Shown: one piece after another, positions 4,714 to 5,252 of the stretch
Layout: each line of letters opens with the position of its first letter
Position numbering within the stretch: position 1 is the first letter of the stretch
Assembly (NCBI GenBank): GCA_030673735.1
Contig: DAOVIK010000150.1
Span: 1 to 5,252, forward strand
Direction of reading: 5' to 3'
Origin: Anaerolineae bacterium
Lineage (GTDB): Bacteria > Chloroflexota > Anaerolineae > Anaerolineales > E44-bin32
DNA: 5,252 nt
Notes under the pieces: model-generated
The model's input: the letters and a program-made list of their open reading frames with translations, nothing else
Database searches by the model: none
Told to the model about the DNA's origin: nothing
Program-made: the position numbers and the translations under genes

Positions 4714-5252
4714 TCCCAGGACCAGACCACATTATCCAGTGTCCTCACTGTAGCAGCCCCGCCAAAGTGTTCACGCTTATCTCGGGGAACACATTTGGGG
4801 CAACAGTGTGGACAGATGGGAAAATGATCGCGCCGATGCTTCCGAAGCCTCCTGAAGTGACTCAGTGTCATGCCTGTGATGGCTTCTATTGGAGCGCCGA
4901 AGCGGAGAAGATCGGTGAGGTGTCATCACCGATGCTCGGCCCATCCTTGGATGATGTGGATCCGGAGTGGTCGAAGGCGCCATTTATCGAGGAGTTGGAG
5001 GAGGAAGAATTCTGGCTCGCGCTATCATCTGGTATCGCGCCTGCGAAGCAGCAGGAGATGCGTCTGAGAATTGTGGCTTGGTGGCGGAGCAACGATCCCT
5101 GGAGGGAGGAGCCTCAGCCGGTGGAGCATATCAGATCCGATGAAGCCAAGCTCAATATGGAGAAGCTGATCGAACTCCTGGATGAGGCTGATCCATCCGA
5201 AATGCTCATGAAGGCCGAAATCCAGCGCCAGCTTGGCAGCTTTGATGAATCA
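4710..5252 (+). CDS. Zinc-ribbon protein of unknown function (3' end outside window)
   Basis: The frame is open from 4701 to the right edge. TTG 4710 is the best start (181 codons visible): an in-frame TGA lies at 4698-4700, and the next in-frame start codons fall after the first metal site. The protein opens MIPGPDHIIQCPHCSSPAKV, and a second pair lies in QCHACDGFYW, so CxxC motifs at residues 11-14 and 53-56 would make one Cys4 zinc site. Between them is SGNTFGATVWTDGKMIAPMLPKPPEV. After about residue 65 the chain is acidic and helical (FIEELEEEEFWLAL, EMRLRIVAWWRSNDPWREE). It ends in the window with LMKAEIQRQLGSFDES, which resembles the start of a TPR-like helix pair. Only a weak GAGAAG precedes the TTG. 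I recognise the N-terminal pattern as that of uncharacterised bacterial proteins, and no function is assigned. Confidence 0.75.
   Translation, partial: MIPGPDHIIQCPHCSSPAKVFTLISGNTFGATVWTDGKMIAPMLPKPPEVTQCHACDGFYWSAEAEKIGEVSSPMLGPSLDDVDPEWSKAPFIEELEEEEFWLALSSGIAPAKQQEMRLRIVAWWRSNDPWREEPQPVEHIRSDEAKLNMEKLIELLDEADPSEMLMKAEIQRQLGSFDES

Noticed and set aside
4040..4732. 230-codon open frame on the - strand
   Set aside because: It lies wholly opposite the second GyrI-like gene, whose family match is strong; its translation has no recognisable domain and no ribosome binding site logic.

Overview
The window reads as ordinary bacterial chromosome. Every gene is on the + strand, base composition is moderate (roughly half G+C by eye), and the Shine-Dalgarno sequences are GGAGG-type. 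The clearest taxonomic hint is a lipoprotein with a Thr/Glu/Pro-rich tether followed by a PQQ-like beta-propeller built from 'NPDGTEKWRF' repeats. That style is common in Chloroflexota (Anaerolineae) and some related environmental lineages, so this assignment is a low-confidence inference. No mobile element, tRNA, rRNA or CRISPR array was seen.

Layout. Positions 1-653 hold the 3' part of an MBL-fold hydrolase of the RNase Z-like type, cut by the window edge. Positions 721-1281 carry the C-terminal two thirds of a DUF1295 (steroid 5-alpha-reductase-like) membrane protein. Its N-terminal membrane segments are absent, and the recognisable homology begins directly after an in-frame TAG, so it is probably a decayed gene. 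A strong intrinsic terminator follows (1309-1340). A 180-bp intergenic region contains a perfect TATAAT with an overlapping inverted repeat. It leads into a lipoprotein with an eight-bladed PQQ-like propeller (1540-2877). Next come a small FMN/F420-type split-barrel protein of the pyridoxamine-phosphate-oxidase superfamily (3019-3438) and two different stand-alone GyrI-like effector-binding proteins in tandem (3570-4061 and 4145-4594). The last gene (4710 to beyond the right edge) encodes a Cys4 zinc-ribbon protein of unknown function and starts at TTG.

The genes do not form an obvious pathway. The only pair with a likely shared role is the GyrI-like tandem, two small-molecule-binding (possibly hydrolytic) proteins without DNA-binding domains that are probably co-transcribed. 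The split-barrel gene upstream could belong to the same detoxification or sensing theme, but the sequence does not prove it. I see no convincing novel defence or mobile system. The points worth a second look are the truncated DUF1295 gene, the TTG-started zinc-ribbon gene with a possible overlapping leader ORF, the two-GyrI arrangement, and inverted repeats next to -10-like sequences in three intergenic regions.
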